Below are positions 16,230-23,733 of a stretch of 45,933 bases of DNA, piece after piece. The notes beneath the pieces were generated by a model that did not search any database, had not been told where the DNA came from, and saw only the letters and a list, made by a program, of their open reading frames with translations. A program made the position numbers and the translations under genes. The stretch's first letter is position 1, and every line of letters begins with the position of its first letter. Origin of the DNA: JBECKQ01 sp040235375 (lineage in GTDB: Bacteria; Planctomycetota; Phycisphaerae; UBA1845); assembly GCA_040235375.1 (NCBI GenBank), contig JBECKQ010000403.1:1-45933 (forward strand). The letters are read 5' to 3'.

Positions 16230-17555
16230 ATGAGTCGCTTATCAGTCGTTGTCGCCGTCACTATCGCCTGCCTGTCGATTCCGGCTGTCACCGCCGATCA
16301 GCCCGCGGACGAGATTCCGCAAATCTCCTGGCACGACGCCACCAAGCACATCGGCGAAGAGTGCGCCGTATACGGCAAGGTGATCACGACGAAGAACATC
16401 GGCAGCCGGTGCTTTCTGGACTTCGACCGGGACTTTCGCAACTCGTTCACGGTGGTGATCAACCGCGAATGCTTCGATCAGTTCGCCGAGGCGCCGGAGA
16501 CGATGTTTGACGGTAGGAACGTGCGCGTGACCGGTAAAGTCGTTGAATATCAGGGCAAGCCGGAGATCGTCGTCACATCCGCGGACCAGATTCAGATCGT
16601 CGAGCAGGCGGAGCCACCCGCCTCCTCCGGCCGAGAAGCGAAGGTGGAGCCAACTCCTGCCGCGCCGGGATCAGCGGAGGCAGAGCAGGCCGAGGTCGCA
16701 GCCTGCACGCACACCAGGCTGACGGACGGCGTCGTCACCGTGGCGACGTACAACGTGCTCAACCTCTTCGACAACTACGACGATCCGTACGTCGAGAGCG
16801 AACTGCTCCCGGGCAAGCCGGAGGACCAGCTTCGTCACCTGGCAGAGTCGATCCGGGGATTAAACGCCGACGTGATCGCGATGGAGGAGGTAGAGAATCG
16901 GCCATTCCTGAAGAAGTTCGCCCAGACGTACCTGGCGGGCACGGGCTACTGCGAGACGGTGCTGATCGAGGGCAACAGCGACCGGGGAATCGACGTCGGC
17001 CTGCTGTCGAAGCTGCCGCTCGGCCCGGTAACGTCGTATCGCCACATCGACTTTCCGGACGCCAACGGGCACCCGATGCGGTTTCAGCGCGACCTGCTGA
17101 GAGTGAACGTCCGGCCGGAAGGCTACGCTGATTTCGACATCTTTGTCGTTCACCTCAAGAGCAAGCACGACCCGGCGGCGTCGCTGATCCTGCGGAAGGG
17201 CGAGGCGGGCGAAATCCGCAGCGTGTTCGACCAGGTCCTGACCGACGATCCCAACGCCCGGTTCCTGCTCTGCGGAGACTTCAACGACACATTCGACAGC
17301 GAGCCGCTCAAGCGGATCGTGGGCGCCGGCGACAGGGCGCTGCACGAGTTCTTCGACGAGCTGCCAAAGGACAAGCAGATCAGCTACAACAGAACCTACC
17401 TGTCCATGATCGACTTCATCCTCGCGTCGCCGGCCATGAGCCGGACGTACGTGAAGGACAGCTACAGCATTCGGTCGGGATCGGTGGAGACGACCGGGTC
17501 GGACCATAATCCGGTCGTGGCCCGGTTCAAGCTGCCGGTCTCGCCCACCAATTGA
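16230..17555 (+). CDS. Secreted endonuclease/exonuclease/phosphatase-fold protein with OB-like domain
   Basis: The ATG at 16230, with GGAG ~7 nt upstream, starts a signal peptide (MSRLSVVVAVTIACLSIPAV, cleavage probably after VTA); the product is 441 residues. Residues ~28-125 form an OB-fold-like domain (AVYGKVITTKNIGSRCFLDF ... VRVTGKVVEYQGKPEIVV). A Pro/Ala/Glu linker follows to ~165. The EEP catalytic domain shows ATYNVLNLFD, the metal-binding Glu in AMEEVENRPFL, VHLKSK, LLCGDFND and GSDHNPVVARF, all in the canonical order. This combination is seen in extracellular bacterial nucleases, so DNA or RNA degradation outside the cytoplasm is the likely role; a phosphatase or phospholipase activity cannot be excluded. 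It stands alone between divergent and co-directional neighbours. Confidence 0.9.
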   Translation: MSRLSVVVAVTIACLSIPAVTADQPADEIPQISWHDATKHIGEECAVYGKVITTKNIGSRCFLDFDRDFRNSFTVVINRECFDQFAEAPETMFDGRNVRVTGKVVEYQGKPEIVVTSADQIQIVEQAEPPASSGREAKVEPTPAAPGSAEAEQAEVAACTHTRLTDGVVTVATYNVLNLFDNYDDPYVESELLPGKPEDQLRHLAESIRGLNADVIAMEEVENRPFLKKFAQTYLAGTGYCETVLIEGNSDRGIDVGLLSKLPLGPVTSYRHIDFPDANGHPMRFQRDLLRVNVRPEGYADFDIFVVHLKSKHDPAASLILRKGEAGEIRSVFDQVLTDDPNARFLLCGDFNDTFDSEPLKRIVGAGDRALHEFFDELPKDKQISYNRTYLSMIDFILASPAMSRTYVKDSYSIRSGSVETTGSDHNPVVARFKLPVSPTN

Positions 17556-17710
17556 CATGCCCTGTGCCGGTTCGTAGTATTGCATAGTCGGGTGTGCGCA
17601 TGCGCGGCGCTAGAGGTCCGGGCAGCGGACAAATCCCTTCACCCTTCTTGATCTCAGCCGCGCAAGAAAGGTCGGGGCGATCAACGCAAGATGATTGCAG
17701 GGACGGCGTC

Positions 17711-19363
17711 GTGGCAACGCTGTATGTTCTTCGAGGCCCTGACAAGGGCTGTACGTTTCATATCGATCGCGAGCGCGTCATCGTCGGGCGATACTCCACC
17801 GACGTAGGCCTGACCGATCACGCCGTATCGCGACGTCATGCCGAGATTCGCCATACCGCGACCGGCTGGGAAGTGGCCGATCTGGGCAGCGCAAACGGTA
17901 CATACGTCAACGGCGACAGAATCAACGATGTGTTCCCAGTTCGCCACGGCGACCAGATCAAGATCGGCGGAACGCTGATCGTCTTCGGGGGGAACAACGA
18001 GCCGGCCGAGGAATCGGGCTCGAGCTCGGCGGCGGAACTGATCGAAGTGGCGTCGAGCGGCGGCATGGACACGTCGATCCTGTCGGCCGTCCAGCCGGGC
18101 GAGGAGAACATGGTCGTGGCCACGCCGGAGGCGGCTGAAGCCGTTCGGGCGTGGAACATGTTGTATCAGCTTGCCGAGGTGATCGGCTCGATCGGGTCGA
18201 TGCACGATCTGCTCGAACGGGTCAGCGATATCATCGTGGAGCACCTGCCGGCGGACCGCGTTTTCATTCTGATGCGGCGGCACGAAGGCGGAAAGCTGAA
18301 ACCAGCCATCGTCCGAAGGCGCAAGTCGGAGGGCGGCCGGCACGGTCCCATCACCGCCTCGAAGACGATCGTCAATCACGTGCTGGAAACGAAGAACGGC
18401 GTCCTGTGCGCAAACGCCACGTCGGACGCGCGGTTCGCTCAGGACCCGCGGGCAGCCAGCCTGCAGAGCCTCGCCTTGCGCAGCGTGGTGTGCGTACCGA
18501 TCATCGCGCACGAGGTGGTACAAGGCGTGATCCATCTCGACTGCGCCATGTCGCGGCACACGTACACGCGCGAGCAGTTGCGGCTGACGACGGCCGTCGG
18601 GCGGATGTGCGGGCTGGCGATCGAGAACCTCCGGCTGATGGAGGCGCGGATGCAGAATGAGCGGCTGGCCGCCGTGGGAGAGGCGGTCGCTTATCTGTCG
18701 CACCATATCCGCAACATTCTCCAGGGGCTGCGCAGCGGCGCGGACGTGGTGGAGATGAGCCTGCGAAAAGAGGATTTCAACCAACTTGCCACCGGCTGGC
18801 AGGTTGTCAATCACAACCTCGATCGCATCTTCCAGCTCACGACGAACATGCTCACGTTCAGCAAGGATCGCGCCCCGCGGATGGAACTGTGCCAGCTCAG
18901 CACGATCATCGAGGACGTGCTCGAACTCGCCCGGCGGCAGGCGCAGCACCAGGGCGTCGACATCGAAACGGACCTCGTGGAGACACCGCCGGCGCTGCTG
19001 GATCCGGAGGGCATTCACCAGGCGGTGCTCAACGTTCTCTTGAACGCCATCGCCGCTTGTCCGGCCGCCAACGGTCGCGTTTATCTGCGGACGGCCTATG
19101 ACGCGCTCAAGGACGAGCTGGTCATTGCCGTCAGCGACAACGGCGCGGGGATACCGCCTGACCAGGTCGAGAGCATGTTCAGGCCGTTCTACTCATCAAA
19201 GGGTCAGGGCGGCACGGGCCTTGGGCTGGCGGCGACGAAGAAGATCATCGACGAGCTGCGCGGGCGGATCGACGTGCAGAGCGCACCCGGTACGGGCACG
19301 TCCATCACGATCTCGCTACCTTGCGTGCGCGACGACGACACCGATTCTGAGGCGACGCGGTAA
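17711..19363 (+). CDS. FHA-GAF sensor histidine kinase
   Basis: A GTG at 17711 with AGGGA 7 nt upstream starts directly at the FHA domain (VATLYVLRGPDKG) and gives 550 residues; an ATG at 17612 or earlier would only add a disordered leader. The FHA domain (~1-95) has GRYSTDVGLTDHAVSRRHAE and GSANGTYVNG, the phosphothreonine-binding loops. A GAF domain spans ~150-305. The dimerisation/phosphoacceptor segment is AVGEAVAYLSHHIRNILQGL, with His331 or His332 as phosphosite. The ATPase has N box NVLLNAI, G1 DNGAGIP, F box FRPFYSSK and G2 GGTGLGLA. There is no transmembrane segment, so it senses a cytoplasmic ligand or a phosphoprotein. No response regulator or Ser/Thr kinase is adjacent. Confidence 0.92.
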   Translation: MATLYVLRGPDKGCTFHIDRERVIVGRYSTDVGLTDHAVSRRHAEIRHTATGWEVADLGSANGTYVNGDRINDVFPVRHGDQIKIGGTLIVFGGNNEPAEESGSSSAAELIEVASSGGMDTSILSAVQPGEENMVVATPEAAEAVRAWNMLYQLAEVIGSIGSMHDLLERVSDIIVEHLPADRVFILMRRHEGGKLKPAIVRRRKSEGGRHGPITASKTIVNHVLETKNGVLCANATSDARFAQDPRAASLQSLALRSVVCVPIIAHEVVQGVIHLDCAMSRHTYTREQLRLTTAVGRMCGLAIENLRLMEARMQNERLAAVGEAVAYLSHHIRNILQGLRSGADVVEMSLRKEDFNQLATGWQVVNHNLDRIFQLTTNMLTFSKDRAPRMELCQLSTIIEDVLELARRQAQHQGVDIETDLVETPPALLDPEGIHQAVLNVLLNAIAACPAANGRVYLRTAYDALKDELVIAVSDNGAGIPPDQVESMFRPFYSSKGQGGTGLGLAATKKIIDELRGRIDVQSAPGTGTSITISLPCVRDDDTDSEATR

Positions 19364-19396
19364 CGGGCCGCCGATCAGCAGGCAAGAGTACCACCC

Positions 19397-20155
19397 TCAT
19401 CGTCTTTGAGGCAGCGGCAGACCCAGCCGGGCCATGACCTGCTGGAGATCCTCCCAAGCCTTGCCCTTCTCGCCCGGACTGCGCAGCAGGTAAGCAGGGT
19501 GGTAGGTCGGCATGAGGGGGATGATGGTTGTCGTTCCATCCGCCTGGCGGAGATGGAAGTCGTGGAACTTGCCGCGCAGGCGGCCGATGCCCTGCGTGGT
19601 GTTCAGGAGCGTCTTGGCGGCCGGAGCGCCGAGAGCGATGATCACTTCCGGGTCGATGATGCGCAGTTGCTCGAACAGATAGGGGCTGCACGAGACGATC
19701 TCGTCGCTGGCCGGATCGCGGTTCTGCGGCGGGCGGCACTTGACGATGTTGCAGATGTAGACGTCCGCGCGCTTGAGACCCATGGCGACGATCATGCGTG
19801 TGAGCAGTTGACCGGCGCGGCCGACGAAGGGGATGCCCTGCTGATCTTCATCGTAGCCGGGGCCCTCGCCGACAAAGACCAGTCGCGCCTCGGAACTGCC
19901 CACGCCGAATACGGTGTTTGTGCGCGTCTCGTGGAGGCCGCACCTGCGGCATTCCCTGACCTGATCGCGATCGAGCACGTCGAGCGCTTTCTGCCTGCAT
20001 GCGGAGTCGGCAGCCGGGCGAGGGCGCAAACGATTACCGGCAGGCGGGATCGCGGCGAGCGTCTCCTGCGAGATCGGCACCTGATCGAGGCCGAAAAAGC
20101 GGTCTGTAGCGATGAACTGGCGCAGCGCGGCGCGATAATCGTTTTGTTCGGTCAT
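19397..20155 (-). CDS. Uracil-DNA glycosylase, family 4 (Fe-S)
   Basis: The ATG at 20155 gives 252 residues. Motif A is GEGPGYDEDQQGIPFVGRAG (97-116) and motif B is PTYHPAYLLR with His219, both diagnostic of family 4 UDGs. Four cysteines fit the 4Fe-4S ligands: Cys69 and Cys72 (CRRC), Cys140 (in CNIVKCRPP) and Cys156. The enzyme removes uracil from deaminated DNA to start base excision repair. Residues 1-60 are a non-conserved extension. The usual GEAPG is GEGPG here, a conservative difference. It is convergent with the FHA kinase gene (33-bp gap), and its start is close to that of the divergent alpha/beta hydrolase at 20238. Confidence 0.94.
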   Translation of the reverse strand: MTEQNDYRAALRQFIATDRFFGLDQVPISQETLAAIPPAGNRLRPRPAADSACRQKALDVLDRDQVRECRRCGLHETRTNTVFGVGSSEARLVFVGEGPGYDEDQQGIPFVGRAGQLLTRMIVAMGLKRADVYICNIVKCRPPQNRDPASDEIVSCSPYLFEQLRIIDPEVIIALGAPAAKTLLNTTQGIGRLRGKFHDFHLRQADGTTTIIPLMPTYHPAYLLRSPGEKGKAWEDLQQVMARLGLPLPQRR

Positions 20156-20237
20156 TTGCGCGTGTGGCCTCCGTCGCGGATACTGCAAATCCCGCGGCTG
20201 TAGCATTCAGTTCGCCCGCGGTTAGTATAGGGACGCC

Positions 20238-21107
20238 ATGGCTGCGTACCAGGACATCAGCATTCGACTCGCCGACGGATACGAGGCGTACGGCCGCTAC
20301 TGGCCGTCGCCGGAGTGCAAGTCCGCGGTGCTGCATGTCCACGGCATCCAGTCGCACTGCGGGTGGTATACCATGACCGCGGGGGCGCTCAACCGCGGGG
20401 GCATGGCCGTCCTTCAGCCGGACCGGCGCGGCTCCGGCCAAAACCGGGGGGCTCGCGGCCACGCCGACTCGCCGGAACAACTGATCGATGACGCCCGACG
20501 GAGCGCCGAGTGGCTTTGCGAGCATGCAGGCGTGGGCAAGGTGCACCTCGTCGGCGTGAGTTGGGGAGGTAAGCTCATCGCTGCATTGCACGCGACGTAC
20601 CCGGAGATCGCAGAGACGCTGACGCTGGTTGCACCCGGGCTGTTTCCGATCATCGACGTGTCGCCGGCGGAGAAGTTCCGAATCGGCTGGTCGATGGTTT
20701 CGAATCCGGAGAGACTGTTCGACATTCCGCTCAACGATCCGGAACTGTTCACCAGCAGGCCGGAGTGGATCGACTTCCTTAACAACGACGAACTCCAGGT
20801 TCGCCAGGCAACAGCGGGTTTCTTTCTGGCCTCGCGGCGAATGGACAGAATCGCCGCCCGGCTCGCGAAGTCGCCGCCGGTGCCGCTGCACCTCTATCTT
20901 GCCGCGGAAGAGCGGATCATCGATAACGAGAAAACCATGCGGATGGTTCGGGAGCTGGCGTGGCCGCACCGGCACACGACGGTGTTCAATCGGTCGCGGC
21001 ACACATTCGAGTTCGGCGACGACCGGAACGACTACCTCGCCGACCTGGTGGCATGGCTGCAAGCGCCCGAGTCGTATGGAGCGGTCATGCCGGCGGCCGG
21101 CCGATAG
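20238..21107 (+). CDS. Alpha/beta hydrolase (lysophospholipase/monoacylglycerol lipase type)
   Basis: The 289-residue protein has an oxyanion-loop HGIQSHCGWY (HG at 35-36), a nucleophile elbow GVSWGG with Ser108, Asp229 in EERIIDNEK and His255 in NRSRHTFEF, all in the expected order for the serine-hydrolase fold. It most resembles the Hydrolase_4 / monoacylglycerol lipase group; the substrate is unknown. No signal peptide is visible, so it is probably cytoplasmic. Its last 23 bases overlap the 3' end of the convergent antiporter gene, so the two transcripts would be complementary at their ends. Confidence 0.88.
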   Translation: MAAYQDISIRLADGYEAYGRYWPSPECKSAVLHVHGIQSHCGWYTMTAGALNRGGMAVLQPDRRGSGQNRGARGHADSPEQLIDDARRSAEWLCEHAGVGKVHLVGVSWGGKLIAALHATYPEIAETLTLVAPGLFPIIDVSPAEKFRIGWSMVSNPERLFDIPLNDPELFTSRPEWIDFLNNDELQVRQATAGFFLASRRMDRIAARLAKSPPVPLHLYLAAEERIIDNEKTMRMVRELAWPHRHTTVFNRSRHTFEFGDDRNDYLADLVAWLQAPESYGAVMPAAGR

Positions 21108-22893
21108 ACTCGGTATCATCGATACAGCGGCCCATGATGCGAAGCACGACGGCCAGCAGCACGGTCCCCACGACCAGGGCAATCCACGGAGAGATGGCCA
21201 GCTTGTTGCAGAGCGTGTCGCCGACGGTCATGCCCACGACGGCCGCCATGAGCGCGTAGGGAATCTGCGTCCACACATGCTCTTCCAGGCTGCAACCGGA
21301 TGCGATGGCGGACAGCACCGTTGTATCGCTGATCGGCGAGCAGTGGTCGCCGAAGATCGACCCCGCCAGCACGCTGCCGACACTGGCGTAGAACAACGAG
21401 AGCGCGTCGGCGTGTGGCTGCGAGGCAGCCAATCCCGCCGCCACGGTAACGACCATTGGACAGAGAATGCCCATCGTGCCCCACGACGTGCCGGTCGCAA
21501 ACGACACGCCAGCGGCGCTTGCAAAAACGGCAACTGGGAGCCACGTGATCGAGAATTCCGCCGCCACCAATCGCTGCCGCACGACTTCACCGACGTGCAG
21601 GTCGGTGGATGCGGACGAGAGAGCCCACGCCAGTACGAGTACGACGAGCGCGGGATAGACGCGAGCCATGCCGGCGAGGGAAGCATCCATCGCGGACTTG
21701 AGCGATCCGAAACCGCCGAGAGCGGTCAGCAGCACGGCGGCCATGGCGCTCGCCAGCGCCCCGTACAGGATGGACGCATACGGGTCCGCGTACTGGAACA
21801 CCGTCTTGATCGACAGTTCAACGCCCGGTGGCCGTTGGAACATGCCCGGCCAGACAAGAACACCGCACGTCACGATCACGAGCAGCAGAATGGGGACTCC
21901 CGCTACCCACCAGGCACCCTTCACCGGTGCAAGCGACGAACAGCCGGCCATGCCGGCGGACGATTCATCATCGCCAATGACCCGGCGCTCCGACCGATGC
22001 ATGGCGCCAAGTTCACGCCCCATGACGGCGACGAGGAAGACGAGAATAATCGCGAAAATCGGGTAGAAGCGATACGGGATGCTGTTCAGGAACGCGTGCC
22101 AGCCGTCTACGTCTTTGAGGAATTCGGGCACTTGCGCGGATGTTTTCACCGCGTCGAGGCCTTGATCGATATAGCCGATCTCCGCGCCGACCCACGTGCC
22201 GATCATGGCGATCGACGCGACCGGCGCGGCGGTCGAATCGACGATGTACGCCAGCTTCGCCCGGGAGATACGCAGCCGATCGCAGATGGGCTGCATGGTC
22301 GGGCCGACGATCATCGAGTTGGCGTAGTCGTCGAAGAACACAACCAGGCCCGCCAGCCACGCGGTGAGTTGGCCGCGGCGGCGGCTCGCGGCCCGCTTGG
22401 CGATGATCTCGACCAGCGCGGCGGTCCCGCCGTGGTCGCCGACGACGCCGACCATCGCCCCGATAATCAGCGTGAAGAGGAGAATCTTGACGTGGTCGAC
22501 ATTAACGATGGCGCCGATGACGTAACCCTCCATCGTGAGCCGAATGGCGCGGATCGCGACGTTGCCGCTGCCGAAGCTCTCCGCCGGCGGCAGGCAGGGA
22601 ATCAGCATGCCGGCCGCGACGACGACGCCGAGAAGAAGCGACGGCACGACCTGACGCGTGATGATGGCACAGGCGATGGCGACCAACGCCGGCGTGATCG
22701 TCCAGAGCCCATAACTTTCCGGCGTACGCAGCGTGGCTGCGACGGCGGGAGTAGCTGCGGCCGCCTGGTCTGCACCCATGACATGAGCGGCGCAAAGCAA
22801 CACCGCCGCGGCAACGACGAATATGAGGAAGACACTCGATCCGCCAAGGCGTCGGTGAGATCGATTCATCGTACGCAATAGTTGCGGTGACAT
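21085..22893 (-). CDS. NhaC-type Na+/H+ antiporter family protein
   Basis: The product is a polytopic membrane protein of ~602 residues (start ATG 22893, or ATG 22869 giving MNRSHRR; neither has a clear ribosome-binding site). Hallmarks of the NhaC family are FFDDYANSMIVGPTMQPICD, FATGTSWGTMGILCPMV and GDHCSPISDTTVLSA. The N terminus begins with a signal-like helix ending near AAHVMGA. Family members exchange Na+ for H+, or transport amino acids or organic anions. It lies 79 bp downstream of purQ on the same strand and could be read from the purL-purQ transcript, although no functional link is evident. Its 3' end overlaps the convergent hydrolase gene by 23 bp. Confidence 0.88.
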   Translation of the reverse strand: MSPQLLRTMNRSHRRLGGSSVFLIFVVAAAVLLCAAHVMGADQAAAATPAVAATLRTPESYGLWTITPALVAIACAIITRQVVPSLLLGVVVAAGMLIPCLPPAESFGSGNVAIRAIRLTMEGYVIGAIVNVDHVKILLFTLIIGAMVGVVGDHGGTAALVEIIAKRAASRRRGQLTAWLAGLVVFFDDYANSMIVGPTMQPICDRLRISRAKLAYIVDSTAAPVASIAMIGTWVGAEIGYIDQGLDAVKTSAQVPEFLKDVDGWHAFLNSIPYRFYPIFAIILVFLVAVMGRELGAMHRSERRVIGDDESSAGMAGCSSLAPVKGAWWVAGVPILLLVIVTCGVLVWPGMFQRPPGVELSIKTVFQYADPYASILYGALASAMAAVLLTALGGFGSLKSAMDASLAGMARVYPALVVLVLAWALSSASTDLHVGEVVRQRLVAAEFSITWLPVAVFASAAGVSFATGTSWGTMGILCPMVVTVAAGLAASQPHADALSLFYASVGSVLAGSIFGDHCSPISDTTVLSAIASGCSLEEHVWTQIPYALMAAVVGMTVGDTLCNKLAISPWIALVVGTVLLAVVLRIMGRCIDDTESIGRPPA

Positions 22894-22972
22894 CCGTTCG
22901 CCGGCGCGATTCGCACGCGGAGAGCGGCCCGCGGTTCTGGTGGGCCCGGGATCGAATCGTGCCGGCCGCATC

Positions 22973-23722
22973 CTAACGGAACACCTCCACCGCGGCACGG
23001 AAAATCGCGAGGCCGTCCGGCTCGGGGATGTCGTCCGCCGCCGTGGCGAAGGGATGCTGTGACGGATCGACGAATCGCTCGGGATGGGGCATGAGGCCGA
23101 GCACGCGGCCGGTTTCGTCGGTCAGGCCGGCGACGTCGTCGAAGCTGCCGGTCGGATTGGCCGGGCCCGTGCGCGGCTCGCCGCGCGTGTATCGCAGAGC
23201 GGCGAGCGAACGGTCGTACGCCTCCGCGTTGGCGACGGCGAACCGCCCTTCGGCATGCGCGATCGGCAGGAAGTATCTCCGGCCGCGTTCGAGGAACACG
23301 CAACGCTGCGTGTCACACCGTAGCGAGGTCCACTGGCAGACGAAGCGTCCTTGTGCGTTGAGGGCGAGCGTGCAGCGGGTGTGGGGCGACCCGGCGGTCA
23401 ACAGGCCGGCTTTGACCAGCACCTGGAAACCGTTGCAGATGCCGAGCACAAGCCGATCGCAGCGCACGAAGTCGCGCAACTGCTCGCCCATACGGTGGGC
23501 CAGCCGATTGGCGAGGATACGGCCGGCCGAGATGTCGTCGCCGTAGCTGAAGCCGCCGGGCAGCGTGAGGATGCCGTAGCGATCGAGCGTGGCCGGTTGT
23601 TCGAGCAGGCGGCTGACGTGCATAGCGTCGCACTCGGCGCCGGCGAGTCGCCACGCGTGCTGCGTTTCGACGTCGCAGTTGATTCCGGGTGCTCGAAGCA
23701 GCAAAACACGAGGCTGCGCCAA
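22973..23722 (-). CDS. purQ: Phosphoribosylformylglycinamidine synthase, glutaminase subunit PurQ
   Basis: The start is a TTG at 23722, 11 bases after the purL stop, preceded by GGAG with 7-nt spacing; it yields MAQPRVLLLRAPGINCDVE, the usual PurQ N terminus, and 249 residues. The class I amidotransferase triad is visible: Cys96 in LVLGICNGFQVL, then His213 and Glu215 in MPHPERF. PurQ releases ammonia from glutamine for PurL, in the fourth step of purine synthesis. The open frame extends further upstream inside purL, but that part is not conserved. It is translated from the same message as purL. Confidence 0.95.
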   Translation of the reverse strand: MAQPRVLLLRAPGINCDVETQHAWRLAGAECDAMHVSRLLEQPATLDRYGILTLPGGFSYGDDISAGRILANRLAHRMGEQLRDFVRCDRLVLGICNGFQVLVKAGLLTAGSPHTRCTLALNAQGRFVCQWTSLRCDTQRCVFLERGRRYFLPIAHAEGRFAVANAEAYDRSLAALRYTRGEPRTGPANPTGSFDDVAGLTDETGRVLGLMPHPERFVDPSQHPFATAADDIPEPDGLAIFRAAVEVFR

Positions 23723-23733
23723 GGCCGTGCTCC

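Noticed and set aside
20629..22881. 750-codon plus-strand frame across the antiporter gene
   Set aside because: Repetitive His/Arg/Asp-rich translation of the antisense strand of the NhaC-type gene; no motif.
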